A stretch of DNA of 34,768 nucleotides from Novosphingobium rosa NBRC 15208 (lineage in GTDB: Bacteria > Pseudomonadota > Alphaproteobacteria > Sphingomonadales > Sphingomonadaceae). Each line of letters opens with the position of its first letter. Positions within the stretch are counted from its first letter, which is position 1. A model generated the notes under the pieces. That model made no database searches, was not told the origin of the DNA, and saw only the letters and a list, made by a program, of their open reading frames with translations. Both the position numbers and the translations under genes were made by a program. The stretch spans positions 1 through 34,768 of the forward strand of contig NZ_BCZE01000077.1 in assembly GCF_001598555.1 (NCBI RefSeq), read 5' to 3'. Shown piece after piece: positions 7,547 through 15,570 of the stretch.

Positions 7547-8030
7547 GGAGAGCTTCCTTCACAGCGGCGCGGGCGGAGTCTTCGCCCACGGTGATACCGG
7601 CCAGACGCTGGGCGATGTCGCCAGCGGCCTGAGCGGCCACGGTTTCGATTTCGGCCATGGCGCTGGTCACGGCGGCACCGATGCGCGCTTCGGCATCGGC
7701 GACGCGGGCGTCGATGACGCTGGCGGCGGCGTGCAGGCGGGCTTCGGAGGCCTGAGCGGCATCGTGCTTGGCGGCGGCGATCAGGGCGTGGGCCTGGGCG
7801 CGCTGCTGGGCGGCGGTGGCCTGCCAACCGGCATCGGCACCTTCGGCGGCGCGGCGGGCAGCCTCGGCGTGAGCGAGATCGGCGGCGATCTGGCTGTCAC
7901 GGGCGGCCATGGTTTCCATCACCTTGGGCACCATGCCCTTGCCGATGACGAAAAACACGAAGCCGAAGAAAATCAGCACCCAGAAGATCTGGCTGGCATA
8001 GGTTTCGGCGAGCTGGGATATCTGGGGCAT
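7539..8030 (-). CDS. F0F1 ATP synthase subunit b'
   Basis: Second peripheral-stalk subunit (often labelled atpF' or atpG). The 163-residue product has a membrane span at about 13-34 (IFWVLIFFGFVFFVIG) and then a long alanine-rich helix. The start MPQISQLAETYASQIFW matches the family. An in-frame ATG at 8066 with AGGA upstream would add 12 basic residues and cannot be excluded. It overlaps atpF by 8 bases. Confidence 0.94.
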   Translation of the reverse strand: MPQISQLAETYASQIFWVLIFFGFVFFVIGKGMVPKVMETMAARDSQIAADLAHAEAARRAAEGADAGWQATAAQQRAQAHALIAAAKHDAAQASEARLHAAASVIDARVADAEARIGAAVTSAMAEIETVAAQAAGDIAQRLAGITVGEDSARAAVKEALHG

Positions 8031-8125
8031 CGTCAGTGTCCGGTGTCGTAGGCGCCTGATCCGCATCAGGAGATTCCTGGGGGATTTCAGCGCAGGCGTA
8101 AGCCGGGGAAGCTGGATAGAAAGGA

Positions 8126-8160
8126 GCCGGGGCGTGCAGGGGAAACCCGCAAGCCCCGGC
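8126..8160 (-). promoter_or_regulatory. Intercistronic hairpin between atpE and the b' gene
   Basis: A perfect 8-bp stem (GCCGGGGC/GCCCCGGC) with a 19-nt loop, followed on the minus strand by TCCTTTCT. It lies in the 145-bp gap after atpE, the longest gap between atpE and the end of the operon. Such a structure could protect the atpE message or partly end transcription, which would help make the many c subunits needed per complex. That role is inferred. Confidence 0.45.
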
Positions 8161-8175
8161 CCTTTTCGAACCTGC

Positions 8176-8403
8176 TTAGGCGACGAAGATCAGGATCATC
8201 GCGACGACGAACGACAGCAGACCCAGAAGTTCGGCGGCGGCGAAGCCGATGAACAGGCGGCCCTGCTGGCCGTCGGCAGCGCCGGGGTTGCGCAGAGCGC
8301 TTTCCAGGAACGAACCGAAGACGTTACCCACGCCGATGGCGGCGATACCGGCACCGATGGCGGCCAGACCGGCACCGACGAGCTTGGCGGCAGTTGCGTC
8401 CAT
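8176..8403 (-). CDS. atpE: F0F1 ATP synthase subunit c
   Basis: The 75-residue proteolipid forms the rotating ring. Two hydrophobic helices flank a polar loop (RNPGAADGQQGR), and the proton-carrying carboxylate is Glu58 in FAAAELLGL. The glycine-rich first helix (GAGLAAIGAGIAAIGVG) packs the ring. The sodium-binding residues of Na+-coupled rings are not apparent, so proton coupling is expected. An excellent AAGGAG lies 8 bases before the ATG, consistent with high translation. Confidence 0.97.
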   Translation of the reverse strand: MDATAAKLVGAGLAAIGAGIAAIGVGNVFGSFLESALRNPGAADGQQGRLFIGFAAAELLGLLSFVVAMILIFVA

Positions 8404-8449
8404 TTCAGTAACTCCTTGTTTCGTAAATTCTTGCAGGTTGAACAGTAAC

Positions 8450-9235
8450 TTAGTGAAGATTCTCGGCGTCGTTGAGATACAGCGAGGTCAACAGCGCGAA
8501 AACATAGGCCTGAATGCCGGCGACCAGGATTTCCAGGGCGCAGATGGCAATCATCAGAAGGAAGCTGGGCAGACCCACCACGCCGCCCCACAGCAGGCCC
8601 GAATTGGCCGAGCTGATGACGAAGCTGGAGAGCACCTCAAGCAGAACGTGGCCAGCCATCATCGCGACGAAAAGACGCAGCGCGAGAGAGAAAGGACGCA
8701 CGAGGAACGAGATCAGCTCGATGATCGGGATCAGCCACAGCAGCCACACCGGCGTGCCATGCGGCACGAAGAGGCTGAAGAAATGCAGCTTGTGCTTGGC
8801 GAAGCCGACGATCAGCACGATCGAGAAAGACAGGATCGCCAGCACGCCCGTGACCGAGAAGTGGCTGGTGAAGGTGAAGGGATGCACGCCAAGCAGGCTC
8901 AGCGGCAGCAGGCCCAGAATGTTGGCGAACAGGATGAACATGAACAGCGAGAAGATGTAAGGCACATACTTCTTGCCATTGGGGCCGATGTTGGCGGCCA
9001 GCAGGCCATCGATGAAGCCGGTCATGGTCTCGACCGCCATCTGCCAGCGGCCGGGCACCAGCGCACGCTTCATGCCGCCTTGCACGAAAACCCACAGCGC
9101 GATGGTGGTGATCGCCATCCACAGCGCGGAATTGGTGAAGGCAATGTTGTGACCGGCGATGGCCCAATGATCGGTGCCGAAAAGCGGCTCGATCTTGAAC
9201 TGCGCCATGGGATCGACACGACCGTGTTCCGCCAC
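8450..9235 (-). CDS. atpB: F0F1 ATP synthase subunit a
   Basis: The 261-residue membrane stator subunit provides the proton half-channels. The essential arginine is Arg187 in SLALRLFVAMMAGH, matching E. coli Arg210. About five to six hydrophobic helices are visible. The start is a GTG at 9235 with GAGGGCG upstream; it gives the N terminus VAEHGRVDPMAQF, in line with alphaproteobacterial relatives. An internal ATG at 9208 is less likely. Confidence 0.96.
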   Translation of the reverse strand: MAEHGRVDPMAQFKIEPLFGTDHWAIAGHNIAFTNSALWMAITTIALWVFVQGGMKRALVPGRWQMAVETMTGFIDGLLAANIGPNGKKYVPYIFSLFMFILFANILGLLPLSLLGVHPFTFTSHFSVTGVLAILSFSIVLIVGFAKHKLHFFSLFVPHGTPVWLLWLIPIIELISFLVRPFSLALRLFVAMMAGHVLLEVLSSFVISSANSGLLWGGVVGLPSFLLMIAICALEILVAGIQAYVFALLTSLYLNDAENLH

Positions 9236-9337
9236 GTTTTACGCCCTCATACCTATGTGGGCCCTGCCCGAGGGTGGCTGAAAATGCCGCTTGCGAGGCA
9301 TTGTCCTGCCGCCGATCGCCCGCTCCTGTGCGAGAGA

Positions 9338-9661
9338 TCAGCCCTGAGAAGAGCCGGAAATCCGGAAGATGTTTCTGAAAGCGACAAAAGCGCCGAGCGC
9401 CATCACCACCAGCAGACCCCAGTGCGACTTCCTCCCAATGGCCTGGTCAATGACCCAGCCAATGAAAGCTCCGCCGCCGATCCCCCCGATCAGCTCGGCC
9501 AGAACACGGCTTCCCATGCGGTAATTCGCATCGGCCTCCGCGCCCGCCGTCGGCTTGGTCCGCGCTTCCTCGCGCTCGCGTACGGCTTTGATCCGTTCGT
9601 CGATCGCTGTCATGCGCTGGTCTTCGCCAACAGGGTTCCGTGCGTTTGTATCGTCTTCCAT
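9338..9661 (-). CDS. atpI: AtpI/AtpZ family F0F1 assembly protein
   Basis: The 107-residue protein has a polar N-terminal half (charged helix DERIKAVREREEARTK) and two membrane segments at about 48-69 and 76-96 (LAELIGGIGGGAFIGWVID, WGLLVVMALGAFVAF). This is the layout of the AtpI/AtpZ family, which heads F0 operons and has been linked to c-ring assembly and magnesium or calcium handling. The ATG at 9661 is used; a GTG at 9679 would add six residues. It is the first gene of the operon. Confidence 0.88.
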   Translation of the reverse strand: MEDDTNARNPVGEDQRMTAIDERIKAVREREEARTKPTAGAEADANYRMGSRVLAELIGGIGGGAFIGWVIDQAIGRKSHWGLLVVMALGAFVAFRNIFRISGSSQG

Positions 9662-10038
9662 GTCTTTCGTCCCGGCCACTAAGGCCCTGAGGCGTGTAAC
9701 ACATGGGCAACGCTCGCCCGCCCGGGGCGCTGTGGCCCTTAAGCGGGGGGTGCATCCAAGTCAACCGCCCGTGGCGGTCGGTTCGGGGTCGAAAGTGGGA
9801 TGCGGGGCGGCGGATGCAAGGGGCGCGGCGCGGCAGCAAGCAAATAAATTGCCGGAAAGCGACTGATTCCCGGCCCTTCAAGGGGGTTTCGGCAAGGGAA
9901 AGCGGCGCGCAAGGAGTTGTAAACGCTTTGCACAGCTGATGACAATTTCGCGGCAAAGCCATGACGCGGCCCGCCGCAGAAAAGCCCGATGCCAGCCTTG
10001 CCTGTCTATGGCGAACTGGCTCGCAGCCCCATACGCGA
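9662..10038. other. Intergenic region upstream of the ATP synthase operon
   Basis: No supported gene. It must hold the promoter of the minus-strand atpI operon, because the next gene upstream (ydbL) ends at 10101. Open frames here are short and lack ribosome binding sites. The last 120 bp before the ydbL-side hairpin are less GC-rich than the coding regions. Confidence 0.5.
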
Positions 10039-10075
10039 ATCGCCCGATTGCCGTTCATGCTGGCAACCGGGCGAT
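10039..10075 (-). terminator. Strong hairpin after ydbL
   Basis: A 14-bp stem with one G-U pair (left arm ATCGCCCGATTGCC, right arm GGCAACCGGGCGAT) and a 9-nt loop. It lies 25 bp after the ydbL stop codon. No T-run follows, so it may be a 3' stabiliser or a factor-dependent end rather than a classic intrinsic terminator. Confidence 0.5.
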
Positions 10076-10100
10076 GCACTGTGTTTACAAAAGCTGACGA

Positions 10101-10481
10101 TCAGCCGGGGCAGCGCGCATCCCGCAGCGGCTTGTCTCCGCCGCGCGTGTGCCACTGGCCATCGGTGCCCATGTACTTCTCGCCGGGGCTGGTCTTCTCG
10201 ATCAGGTTACAGCCGGTGGTGAAGGCATAGGCCTCGATCGTCACGCCCTGCTCCTTGGCGTGCTGGGCATAGACCGACTTGCGCTTGATGTTGAGATCCT
10301 CGACCATGCGGGCCACCGGCGCGGGCGCCGCGCCCACCGTGCCGAGATAGCCGGTGGGCAGCTCACCCACCTGCCCCGCCGAGCGCGCGGCGGCATAGGC
10401 CGGATCGCGGTCCTGCGCGGAGGCGGGCGCGCTCAGGGCAACAGCCGCCAGAGCAGCAGCAATCATGAAACCCTTGGCCAT
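10101..10481 (-). CDS. ydbL: YdbL family periplasmic protein (DUF1318)
   Basis: A 126-residue exported protein. A signal peptide (about 1-22) ends at APASAQ, followed by the DUF1318 region with conserved features such as AARSAGQVGELPTGYLG and VNxKRK-like DLNIKRKSVYAQHAKEQGV. In E. coli ydbL is the third gene of ydbH-ynbE-ydbL and is reported to act as a periplasmic helper for the YdbH-YnbE bridge. Here it overlaps ynbE by one base (TGATG). Compared with E. coli YdbL it carries an extra C-terminal segment with two Cys (91 and 124) that could form a disulphide. Confidence 0.88.
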   Translation of the reverse strand: MAKGFMIAAALAAVALSAPASAQDRDPAYAAARSAGQVGELPTGYLGTVGAAPAPVARMVEDLNIKRKSVYAQHAKEQGVTIEAYAFTTGCNLIEKTSPGEKYMGTDGQWHTRGGDKPLRDARCPG

Positions 10482-10729
10482 CAGAAGATATCCTTGTTCT
10501 TGTCCACCGTCTGCTGGACATCGGGCGCCAGCTTGTAGACCACATCCTGTTCGATCTTGATGTTCAGCTCGATAACGATCGCCTTGTCGGGCGCGTTGAG
10601 CGTGATGCACCCTGCCACCATCACCGAGCCTGCCATCACAGCCGCCAGCGCGCAAGCGCGTCGCCCGAGAGCGGGGTTCCTGAGTGCCCGACGGGTCGCG
10701 TCGCGCGCGGCGAAGCTGATGCTCTTCAT
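10481..10729 (-). CDS. ynbE: YnbE-like outer membrane lipoprotein
   Basis: An 82-residue lipoprotein with lipobox VAGC (Cys41) and a conserved mature part, PDKAIVIELNIKIEQDVVYKL, like the PITINMNVKIEHEI stretch of E. coli YnbE. YnbE sits in the outer membrane and extends the beta-groove of YdbH. The segment before the lipobox is long (40 residues) and Arg-rich, so translation could begin later, but no better start is visible. It overlaps ydbH by 4 bases (ATGA) and ydbL by 1. Confidence 0.86.
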   Translation of the reverse strand: MKSISFAARDATRRALRNPALGRRACALAAVMAGSVMVAGCITLNAPDKAIVIELNIKIEQDVVYKLAPDVQQTVDKNKDIF

Positions 10730-13700
10730 GGACGATGCTCGCTGACTGGAGGCTGAATGCCGGTGGGTTGAGGGGGTTGTGCCGGATTTGCGGCAGGCTG
10801 AGAAGGCCCAGGCGACGAAGTCGTTGGCGCGACAGGTTTACCATCGGCACCCACCAGACCCACGCTGCGCGGATCGGCCACGGCCTTGGCGTCATAGAGG
10901 CTGCGCACCGAACCGATCAGACTGTAGAAAGGCGCGCGCAGGTTGACGTTGAACTGGATCGGCAGCTTGCCGATCTGCTTGGTCAGGAAATTGCGCGAGG
11001 CCTTCTTGCCCTGCGTCAGACCGCGCAGTTCAACCCGACTGACCAGTTCACCGGCCAGATCGCCGTTCATATCGATGCGCATCTGCTGATATTTGAGATC
11101 GCGCAGCGTGCGGAACGCGAAATTGGCCGTGGGCGAGAGGTTCTTGTAGGTCAGCGCGCCGATATAGGCCACCGTGCCGCCCGGCGGCCGCGCCGTGAGG
11201 TAACCGGCCACCACATGGCCGCCCTTGTCGTCGAAGACCAGCGGCAGATGGCCATCGAACAGGCCCGTCGCGTTCAGATTCGACATGTCCATATGGGCGA
11301 GGAATTCCGCCGCATCGATCCCCTCGACATCGAGCGAGAACTTGCGCGCCTCCACCTCGCCGAAGCGCAGCACGAAGGGCTCCATCCACATGCGCCCGTT
11401 GAGGAAGGGCCATTCGGCGCGGCTGACGCGCAGCTGGCGGTTGGGCTCCAGCGCGAAGATCACATCGCCATTGTCGGCCTCGATGCCGGGATTGATCGCG
11501 CCCACTGTGACATGCTGGTTGGGCGCGGTGACCATGTTCAGCAGATCGGTGAAGGTCACCGTGCCCTTCACGCCGCGCACGGGGCCCGCCGCGCTGGCGA
11601 AATCGAAGCCCTCACTGGAAACATGGCCGCTGGAACGAATACGCCCGCCCGCCCATGCGATATGCGCGTCGGCACTCAGCACGCCAGAGGCATCGGCGAT
11701 CATACCGGTGCTCAGCTTGCTGATGTCCTGCGGCTGCAGCCCCTTGTCGAAGCGCAGCGCGGGGGCTTTGGCATCCAGCGTGCCGCGCGAGGCGGAGAGA
11801 TCATGCGTCAGGCTGACCTGCGCCAGCACGCGGTCGCTGGCGGCGGAGCGCACCTCACCCTGCGCCGAGAAGACGCCCTTCACCAGCTTCGCCGCCACAT
11901 CGCGCGCCACCAGCGGCTGGAACCGCGCATCGGGCGGCGTCACGCCGGGGCGAACCGGAGGCAGACGGTCGGAGACGGCCAGCGAAGCGCCATCCATCAC
12001 CAGCGCGCCATCGGCCCAGCGCCACGGGCTGTTGAAAGCGCCGATGTCCATCGTCAGCGCGGCCAGAGCCAGCGAACCGCCCTCTGCCGTGCCATGGATC
12101 CCTGCCGGGTCGCGCAATTCGGCGGTCAGCCTGTCGATATGCGCGCGGGTGGTGTCGGCCCCGCCGCCCAGCGTGAGGGCGATATCCTGCACCTGCGCAT
12201 GCCGCTCGCCGAGCGTGAGCGCGCCGGTGGCGACATGCAGCGCCTCGCCCGAGAGCGTGCCCACCAGCGACAGATTGGGCACGCTGGCGCCCCAGTGGAG
12301 CGCGCTGCGGCCCACGGCGAGCACGGCGCGCGGGGCGCCCTCGCCCGGGCAGAGATCGAAGCTGCCCGCCGCAAGATCGAGCGAAGAGAAGGTGGCCCCG
12401 GCATAATGCACCGGCGCGCAGGCACGGCCCAGCACCAGACCATCGCGCGCAGTCCAGTCGCCCGCAATCGGCAGGCCCAGTTCGCGCACCGATCCGCCCG
12501 GCACCGCGCCCGAGACCAGCACCTGACCCGCCAGCGCCACGCGCCCGCCGCGCTCCTCGATATGCAGCGCGGGCACGGTGATCGCCGCGCCATCGGCGGC
12601 CCATGGCGCAATCGCCAGCTGGGCGCTCTGCCCGCCGCCGCGCGCGCCGCCAGTTATTGGGGCCACGCGCAGATTGACCGTGGGCAGATCGCCGCCGGTC
12701 AGCGCCAGATTGCCGGTCAGCCCGCCGCCGTTCACCATCAGGCGCGAGCCCTCAAGATGCGCGCGCGGGCCAGACCAGCGCGCCGTGGGGATGACCAGGC
12801 TGAAGCCGCGATCGCCGCGGCGCATGGTCCAGCTGCCTTTCAGCTTGCTGCTCTGCCCCTCATGCATCAGCCCCGCCGAGAGCCGCGCCAGCAGCGGCGC
12901 GACCAGCGTGCCCTGCGTCGACTGCCGCCAGCCGGCCAGCGTGGCCATCACCTGCGAATCGGGCGTGACGCCCTCTCCGGTGAAGCCGCCCTCGGCGGTC
13001 AGATGGTCGAAATCCGCGTCGCCGCTGATGCGCCCGTCGACGCCGATCCGGCGCGCCGCGATGCCCGGCAGATTGACGCCCTGCCCCGCCAGCTCCCAGC
13101 CCGCCGCGATGCGCCCATGGCGCATGGTCAGCTGGGCATGGCCGCCCAGCGCCCGGGCCGCGCCGGTGCTGGTGGTCAGATGGACCGGCGCCAGATCGAG
13201 CAGCACCTCGCCGCCCGAAAGATTGGCATCGCCCCTGGCATCGATGGCGACGCGCGCCGGGTCCAGCTTCAGGCCCTTGAGATTGCAATGCAGCCCGGTG
13301 AGATCAAGCGGCCCGGTCAGCCGGGGCTTGCCCTGCGCCACCGACAGGCGGCCATCCAGACTGGCCCCGCCCTCGCAGCCCTGCCCCGCCAGATGCGGCG
13401 CACGCAAAGCCAGCGTTCCGGCGAAACCGTTGCGCAGATGCCCCGCCCCTGCCGCCGTCAGCGCGGCGACGCCCGCAGGCGTTTCGAAACGCGCCTGCGC
13501 ATCGCGCAGCACCAGCTCCACATTGGGCAGGCCCGAAGGCCCCGAGGAGGAGGACAGCAGCCGGTCCAGCTCGCCCAGCGTCAACTTGCCGTTCCGCCAG
13601 CGCCCGGCCAGCCGCACATGCTCCAGCGTGACGCGGCCAAGGCCCTTGATGTCGCTGCCGGTCGAAACCTCGATGTCCAGCCGCCCGGCGGTGAAATCGG

Positions 13701-13998
13701 GATGGGCCGGATCGCCCACGCTGACATCGGCCAGTTCGATGTGAGTCGCGCCCACCTCGGCCACGCGGTAGCGCGCGGGCAGTTTCCACGCCTCAAGCTG
13801 GTGATCGATCAGCTTTTTAGCGATGGCATCGCGCCAGATCCAGCCCGCGCCCAGCGCCAGCACCAGAACGGCGCTGACCCCGCCCGCGCTCATCAGCGCG
13901 CGGCGGCGCCAGCGTGAGCGCGCAGGAACAGCCACGTCGGGCTCGCCCGCCATGTTATCCTGTTCATCAGTCTGGGTATTGCCCCCGAGATCGATCAT
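10726..13998 (-). CDS. ydbH: YdbH family intermembrane phospholipid transport protein (AsmA/TamB-like)
   Basis: About 1,090 residues. A membrane anchor lies at about 34-55 (LMSAGGVSAVLVLALGAGW) and is followed by a very long periplasmic region of beta-rich, Gly/Leu/Asp repeats typical of AsmA-like groove proteins. The C-terminal DctA-YdbH region is recognisable (FDGHLPLVFDDKGGHVVAGYL; RVELRGLTQGKK; QFNVNLRAPFYSLIGSVRSL). In E. coli, YdbH with YnbE spans the envelope and carries phospholipid, in partial redundancy with TamB and YhdP. The start at 13998 has AGAGG upstream; an ATG at 13953 with AGGA is also good. A Pro-rich tail of about 35 residues ends the protein. It is divergent from radC and the likely head of a three-gene operon. 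Confidence 0.92.
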   Translation of the reverse strand: MIDLGGNTQTDEQDNMAGEPDVAVPARSRWRRRALMSAGGVSAVLVLALGAGWIWRDAIAKKLIDHQLEAWKLPARYRVAEVGATHIELADVSVGDPAHPDFTAGRLDIEVSTGSDIKGLGRVTLEHVRLAGRWRNGKLTLGELDRLLSSSSGPSGLPNVELVLRDAQARFETPAGVAALTAAGAGHLRNGFAGTLALRAPHLAGQGCEGGASLDGRLSVAQGKPRLTGPLDLTGLHCNLKGLKLDPARVAIDARGDANLSGGEVLLDLAPVHLTTSTGAARALGGHAQLTMRHGRIAAGWELAGQGVNLPGIAARRIGVDGRISGDADFDHLTAEGGFTGEGVTPDSQVMATLAGWRQSTQGTLVAPLLARLSAGLMHEGQSSKLKGSWTMRRGDRGFSLVIPTARWSGPRAHLEGSRLMVNGGGLTGNLALTGGDLPTVNLRVAPITGGARGGGQSAQLAIAPWAADGAAITVPALHIEERGGRVALAGQVLVSGAVPGGSVRELGLPIAGDWTARDGLVLGRACAPVHYAGATFSSLDLAAGSFDLCPGEGAPRAVLAVGRSALHWGASVPNLSLVGTLSGEALHVATGALTLGERHAQVQDIALTLGGGADTTRAHIDRLTAELRDPAGIHGTAEGGSLALAALTMDIGAFNSPWRWADGALVMDGASLAVSDRLPPVRPGVTPPDARFQPLVARDVAAKLVKGVFSAQGEVRSAASDRVLAQVSLTHDLSASRGTLDAKAPALRFDKGLQPQDISKLSTGMIADASGVLSADAHIAWAGGRIRSSGHVSSEGFDFASAAGPVRGVKGTVTFTDLLNMVTAPNQHVTVGAINPGIEADNGDVIFALEPNRQLRVSRAEWPFLNGRMWMEPFVLRFGEVEARKFSLDVEGIDAAEFLAHMDMSNLNATGLFDGHLPLVFDDKGGHVVAGYLTARPPGGTVAYIGALTYKNLSPTANFAFRTLRDLKYQQMRIDMNGDLAGELVSRVELRGLTQGKKASRNFLTKQIGKLPIQFNVNLRAPFYSLIGSVRSLYDAKAVADPRSVGLVGADGKPVAPTTSSPGPSQPAANPAQPPQPTGIQPPVSEHRP

Positions 13999-14056
13999 TC
14001 TCGCCCTCTTGCGCGAGAGGCCGCCGAAAGGCAATGCTTGTCCTACCGGCATAGCT

Positions 14057-14872
14057 ATGGGGCGGGCGGCAGCGGCGATGGATGAAGCAGACAGACTGCG
14101 TGATGCGAGACCCCATCCCGAATTGTTCGAGGATGCCTTCGCGGCGATGGCATCGCCAAGGCCCGAAGTGCCCGCAACAAAAGCGGAAAAACCCAAAGAG
14201 GCCGCCACCACCGAGGGCCACCGCGGCCGCTTGCGCAAGCGCCTGCTGGAGGGCGGCGCGGAGGCTTTGGCCGATTACGAGATCCTGGAATATCTCCTCG
14301 CCACCGCCATCCCGCGCCGGGATACGAAGCCGCTGGCCAAGGCGCTGATCGCCCGCTTCGGATCGCTGGCCGGCGTGTTCAACGCCGATCCCGGAGCGCT
14401 GGTGGGCCACCCCGGCATGGGCGAGACCAGCGCGGCGGCGGTGCGGATCGTCTCGCTGGCCACACGCCGATTGGCCCGCACGCGGGCCTCAGAAAAGCCG
14501 CTGCTCGATACGTGGAGCAAGCTGATCGAGTATCTCACAATCGATATGGCGCATCTCTCCGTGGAGCGGGTGCGGGTGCTGTATCTGGACCTCAAGAACC
14601 GCCTGATTCGCGACGAGCATGTCGCCGACGGCAGCATCGACGAAGCCGCCATCCACCCGCGCGAGGTGATCCGCCGGGCGCTGGATCTGGGCGCGGCGGC
14701 GCTGATTCTGGTGCACAACCACCCCTCCGGCAACCCCGAGCCCAGCCGCGCCGATATCCAGATGACCAACCGAATTGCCGAGGCGGGCAGGTTGCTGTCG
14801 ATCACGGTGCATGACCACATCATCATCGGGCGTGAGGGGCATGTCTCGCTGCGGGCGAAGGGGTTGATTTGA
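14057..14872 (+). CDS. radC: RadC family JAB1/MPN domain protein
   Basis: A 271-residue UPF0758/RadC protein. An N-terminal helix-hairpin-helix region (about 55-145: LADYEILEYLLA, FGSLAGVF, GMGETSAAAVRIV) is followed by a JAMM metal site, HNHPSGNPEPSRAD, in the C-terminal domain. The old link to DNA repair has been withdrawn for E. coli RadC and the true role is unclear. Neither start candidate (14057 or 14078) has a clear ribosome binding site. About 58 bp separate it from divergent ydbH. Confidence 0.92.
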   Translation: MGRAAAAMDEADRLRDARPHPELFEDAFAAMASPRPEVPATKAEKPKEAATTEGHRGRLRKRLLEGGAEALADYEILEYLLATAIPRRDTKPLAKALIARFGSLAGVFNADPGALVGHPGMGETSAAAVRIVSLATRRLARTRASEKPLLDTWSKLIEYLTIDMAHLSVERVRVLYLDLKNRLIRDEHVADGSIDEAAIHPREVIRRALDLGAAALILVHNHPSGNPEPSRADIQMTNRIAEAGRLLSITVHDHIIIGREGHVSLRAKGLI

Positions 14873-15115
14873 GGGGTTTAGGAAGGAAGTTAAGATGCGA
14901 GGGCCATCGCCCTCGCGCTCCCTTTACTGTCTGCGTTGCGCCCCGACTAAGCCGAGGCGCGCGTATTCAGGGCGCAACAGGCTTTGGCGCTCAAAGGGCA
15001 TTCAATGATTGCCTGCGGCGCATCGATGGAGCGCCGTCCCTGTGCCATCTCTAAATGCAGTCATTCCAAATGGGACGACATTGCAGGCACTCTGCCTGCA
15101 TGTCATCTTGGAGTA
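14873..15115. other. Low-density region after radC with a palindrome and a hairpin
   Basis: 243 bp without a supported gene. It starts with palindromic element copy 3 and contains the TGCCTGCGGCGCA word (about 15012) shared with the spacer at 6.8 kb. An 8-bp perfect inverted repeat (TGCAGGCA/TGCCTGCA, 15082-15100) with a 3-nt loop lies just before the interrupted small gene. Composition is visibly less GC-rich than the flanking genes. Confidence 0.5.
14889..14922 (+). repeat. Palindromic repeat element, copy 3
   Basis: GCGAGGGC, loop CATC, GCCCTCGC (14897-14916), preceded by AGAT and followed by GCTCCC as in copy 1. The outer bases are conserved and the core differs. It begins 16 bp after the radC stop codon, the same position relative to the upstream gene as copy 1 after gloB. 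Confidence 0.7.
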
Positions 15116-15340
15116 ATGAAGCTCATTGAGAAATTCTCCAGCCCAGATGCCAGGCGCGAGTTATGCCTTTATCCGCGACCCGATAGGCTATTCTGGTTTG
15201 AGGAAACCTACGAGGCATTTAACCAATTTATGGGGCATTATTGGCGTCCGGGCGCTTAGTCTGGATTACACGCGGATGAGATTACCGCGAGAGCTGAAAT
15301 TCATACCGCCATTCCATGGTTGCGTAAAAAGGATGAATAA
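15116..15340 (+). pseudogene. Small uncharacterised gene interrupted by an in-frame TAG
   Basis: From ATG 15116 the frame reads 47 codons (starting MKLIEKFSSPDARRELCLY), meets TAG at 15257-15259, and continues in the same frame for 26 sense codons (SGLHADEITARAEIHTAIP, ending WLRKKDE) to TAA at 15338. The two halves together look like a single small alphaproteobacterial protein with a pattern I recall as W-x-P-x(3)-SGL-x(6-12)-AE-x-EA-x(3)-PWL. The family has no known function to me. A one-base change to TAG would explain the break. GGAG lies only 2 bases before the ATG. The region is less GC-rich than its surroundings, and a palindromic element lies on each side. Confidence 0.55.
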
Positions 15341-15447
15341 CCGCTCCCCAAACTTTGCGGCCATCCCCCTTCCGCGAAGCGGCATAAAATAGCAGCGACA
15401 TCGCGCCCAACGCCGAACCCAAAGCGCAAACGCTGACAAAAAAGGGA

Positions 15448-15483
15448 TTGCAAAGGGCGATGGCCCTTTGCCCGCCGGAGGCA
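15448..15483 (-). repeat. Palindromic repeat element, copy 4 (variant)
   Basis: GCAAAGGGC, loop GATG, GCCCTTTGC (15450-15471), followed by CCGCCGGAGGC. The GGC-GATG-GCC core is the reverse complement of the GGC-CATC-GCC core of copy 3, so it appears to be a variant in the opposite orientation with a different outer arm. It lies about 90 bp before the purB start. Confidence 0.55.
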
Positions 15484-15570
15484 AACCCCAAAAACCCGAC
15501 TCCAACCTTGCCTTTCGCGCCTTCTCCCCCTAGCGCCCGGCGCAATTCCTTGCCCATTCGGAGAGCGCCC

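Noticed and set aside
9737..9764. Promoter candidate TTGACT, 17 bp, TAAGGG upstream of atpI (minus strand)
   Set aside because: The -35 match is good but the -10 match is poor, and an equally good match occurs over the ribosome binding site near 26382, where it cannot be a promoter for the chosen start. Not enough to call.
10735..13917. A 1,060-codon open frame on the plus strand
   Set aside because: It is the antisense of ydbH; the product is Arg/Gln/Ala-rich with no domain, while the minus strand encodes a recognisable protein with operon structure.
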